From the NCBI RefSeq assembly GCF_019263585.2, contig NZ_JADQDF010000001.1, positions 6,330,501 to 6,394,500 on the forward strand: a DNA stretch of 64,000 bases, written 5' to 3'. Within the stretch, counting starts at the first letter, position 1. The number at the start of each line of letters is the position of its first letter. This document shows positions 62,125 through 64,000 of this stretch, piece by piece. The translations under genes were made by a program, and so were the position numbers. The notes beneath the pieces are model-generated. The model was not told the DNA's origin, ran no database searches, and was given only the letters and a program-made list of their open reading frames with translations. Source of the DNA: Pseudonocardia oceani (GTDB lineage Bacteria; Actinomycetota; Actinomycetes; Mycobacteriales; Pseudonocardiaceae).

Positions 62125-62466
62125 CTACAGCTCGCGCGAGGCGCGGAGCCGGCCCAGTGCCTCGTCGAGGATGGCCGCGCCGTCGGCGTCGGAGCGCCGC
62201 TCCTTCACATACGCCAGGTGCGTCTTGTACGGCTCGGTGCGCGGGGCGGCGGGCGGGTTCTGCCCGTCGCGCCCGGCGGGGAGCCCACAGCGCGGGCAGT
62301 CCCACGAGTCGGGGATCTCGGCCTCGGACGCGAACGACGGCGTCGTCACGTGCCCGTTGGCGCAGTAGTAGGGGATGTGCGCGCGCGGCGCGGTCTCGCC
62401 GCGCTCGGACTCGCCCATCGGACCGGCACCCACGCGGGTGCCCCTGATCGCGTTGCCACCGGACAT
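62125..62466 (-). CDS. rbpA: RNA polymerase-binding protein RbpA
   Basis: 113 aa, close to the M. tuberculosis length. RbpA binds the principal sigma factor and stabilises open complexes; it is restricted to actinobacteria. Features: AIRGTRVGAGPMGESERGE basic linker, a zinc-ribbon-like core (YYCANGH, then WDCPRCG) and the C-terminal THLAYVKERRSDADGAAIL sigma-interacting helix. ATG 62466 is preferred to 62472, since GAGGAG would touch the latter. Confidence 0.95.
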   Translation of the reverse strand: MSGGNAIRGTRVGAGPMGESERGETAPRAHIPYYCANGHVTTPSFASEAEIPDSWDCPRCGLPAGRDGQNPPAAPRTEPYKTHLAYVKERRSDADGAAILDEALGRLRASREL

Positions 62467-62476
62467 CGCCATCTCC

Positions 62477-62713
62477 TCAGACCCCGACCTTCACCAGCAG
62501 GCCCGTGCCCACGATGGCGATCACCCAGATCAACCCCGTGAACAGCGTGATGCGCTGGATGTTCTTGTCCGCCATGGTCGAGCCGGACAGGCTCGACTGG
62601 ACGCCGCCACCGAAGAGGCTGGACAGACCACCGCCCTTGCCCCGCTGGAACAGGATGAACGTCACCAGCAGAACGCTGGAGACGATCAGCACGATCTGGA
62701 GAGCGATCCTCAT
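62477..62713 (-). CDS. secG: Preprotein translocase subunit SecG
   Basis: 78 aa with two membrane helices (residues about 3-21 and 55-74) separated by QRGKGGGLSSLFGGG, the SecG hallmark. Part of SecYEG. It is the usual neighbour of tpiA in actinobacteria and lies 10 nt from rbpA. Confidence 0.94.
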   Translation of the reverse strand: MRIALQIVLIVSSVLLVTFILFQRGKGGGLSSLFGGGVQSSLSGSTMADKNIQRITLFTGLIWVIAIVGTGLLVKVGV

Positions 62714-62762
62714 CCCATCCTCTTCACGTCGCGAACAGCCGCGATCGAGACTACCCGGATGG

Positions 62763-62790
62763 CCACGGGCCCCGGATGCAGGGCCCGTGG
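62763..62790 (-). terminator. Strong hairpin after tpiA
   Basis: CCACGGGCCC and GGGCCCGTGG form a perfect 10-bp stem around an 8-nt loop, 17 nt past the tpiA stop. There is no U-run, so it may be a U-less actinobacterial terminator or an attenuator before secG. Confidence 0.6.
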
Positions 62791-62806
62791 TCCGTACCGG
62801 AGCGGA

Positions 62807-63592
<786 letters not shown>

Positions 63593-64000
63593 CTACTGCT
63601 CCAGTACCGCGATGCCGGGGAGGGTCTTGCCCTCCAGGTACTCCAGCGACGCGCCGCCGCCGGTCGAGATGTGGCCGAACCCGTCCTCGGGCAGGCCCAG
63701 CGCGCGCACCGCCGCGGCGGAGTCGCCGCCGCCGACGACGCTGAACGCGCCGGCGTCGACGATCGCCTGCGCGACCCCGCGGGTGCCCTCGGCGAACGGC
63801 GCGAGCTCGAACACGCCCATCGGCCCGTTCCAGAACACGGTGGCCGCGCCGGAGAGCACCTCGGCGAACGCCGCGACGGACTCGGGCCCGATGTCGAGGC
63901 CCTTCCACCCGTCGGGGATCGCGTCGGCCGCGACGACCTGCGTCTTCGCGTCGGCCGAGAAGTCGTCGGCCACGACCACGTCGGTCGGCAGGATGATCTT
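63593..64000 (-). CDS. pgk: Phosphoglycerate kinase, C-terminal part only (cut by window edge)
   Basis: The last 135 residues are visible. FWNGPMGVFELAPFAEGT and VVGGGDSAAAV carry the nucleotide-binding region, followed by HISTGGGASLEYLEGKTLPGI. The gene continues beyond the window. Confidence 0.96.
   Translation of the reverse strand, partial: KIILPTDVVVADDFSADAKTQVVAADAIPDGWKGLDIGPESVAAFAEVLSGAATVFWNGPMGVFELAPFAEGTRGVAQAIVDAGAFSVVGGGDSAAAVRALGLPEDGFGHISTGGGASLEYLEGKTLPGIAVLEQ

Overview
This window comes from a very GC-rich, aerobic actinobacterium. The best fit is a member of the Pseudonocardiaceae, such as Pseudonocardia. The reasons are extreme third-position GC, frequent GTG starts, RbpA, OpcA, CtaA/CtaB, an MptB-type mannosyltransferase, and a gene order from sufT to pgk that parallels Mycobacterium tuberculosis Rv1437-Rv1466 (pgk-tpiA-secG, pgl-opcA-zwf-tal-tkt, ctaB, qor, ctaA, ABC exporter, mptB, sufR-B-D-C-S-U-T), interrupted by accessory genes. 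There are no rRNA or tRNA genes, phage genes or classical insertion sequences.

Layout. 1-7.5 kb: partial ABC-F ATPase, SDR oxidoreductase, dGTPase-like HD protein, lycopene cyclase-like flavoprotein, universal stress protein, class III adenylate cyclase, arylamine N-acetyltransferase. 7.5-19 kb: a molybdenum/tungsten cofactor island on the + strand holding a MobA-MoaD fusion, an aldehyde:ferredoxin oxidoreductase, a two-subunit NAD-type formate dehydrogenase, MoeA, a MoeA fused to a periplasmic-binding-protein-like domain, and FdhD. 19-25 kb: a ceb-type cello-oligosaccharide locus (LacI regulator, binding lipoprotein, two permeases, GH1 beta-glucosidase) with two operators around its promoter. 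25-32.5 kb: the suf iron-sulfur operon on the - strand, with an LLM flavoenzyme as probable last gene and a SufR operator at its head. 32.5-39 kb: mptB, an ABC exporter, a broken nuclease-family gene, ctaA and qor. 39-42.5 kb: an iron(III) ABC importer behind a DtxR/IdeR-like box. 42.5-49 kb: S9 peptidase, DUF305 lipoprotein, LVIVD-repeat protein, formaldehyde dehydrogenase and an intact AbiEi/DUF559-type gene. 49-58.7 kb: ctaB diverging from the pentose-phosphate operon tkt-tal-(PGI-like)-zwf-opcA-pgl plus a small NYN-like gene. 58.7-64 kb: a LuxR remnant, an Lrp regulator facing a rhodanese gene, a TrpB2-like enzyme, glutathione peroxidase, a lipoprotein, then rbpA, secG, tpiA and partial pgk.

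The most unusual signal is a family of roughly 63-72 bp nested palindromes built from TCGCAC/GTGCGA arms. Two copies of 72 bp bracket the intact AbiEi/DUF559-type gene (47954-49060). Two related copies bracket a paralogue that has lost its predicted nuclease core (35897-36835). A solitary 72 bp copy forms the upstream region of the MobA-MoaD gene (7503-7574). This looks like a repeat-plus-nuclease system that has spread and is decaying. A second signal is that about a dozen genes carry a TANNNT hexamer 6-7 nt before the start codon, which suggests leaderless mRNAs.
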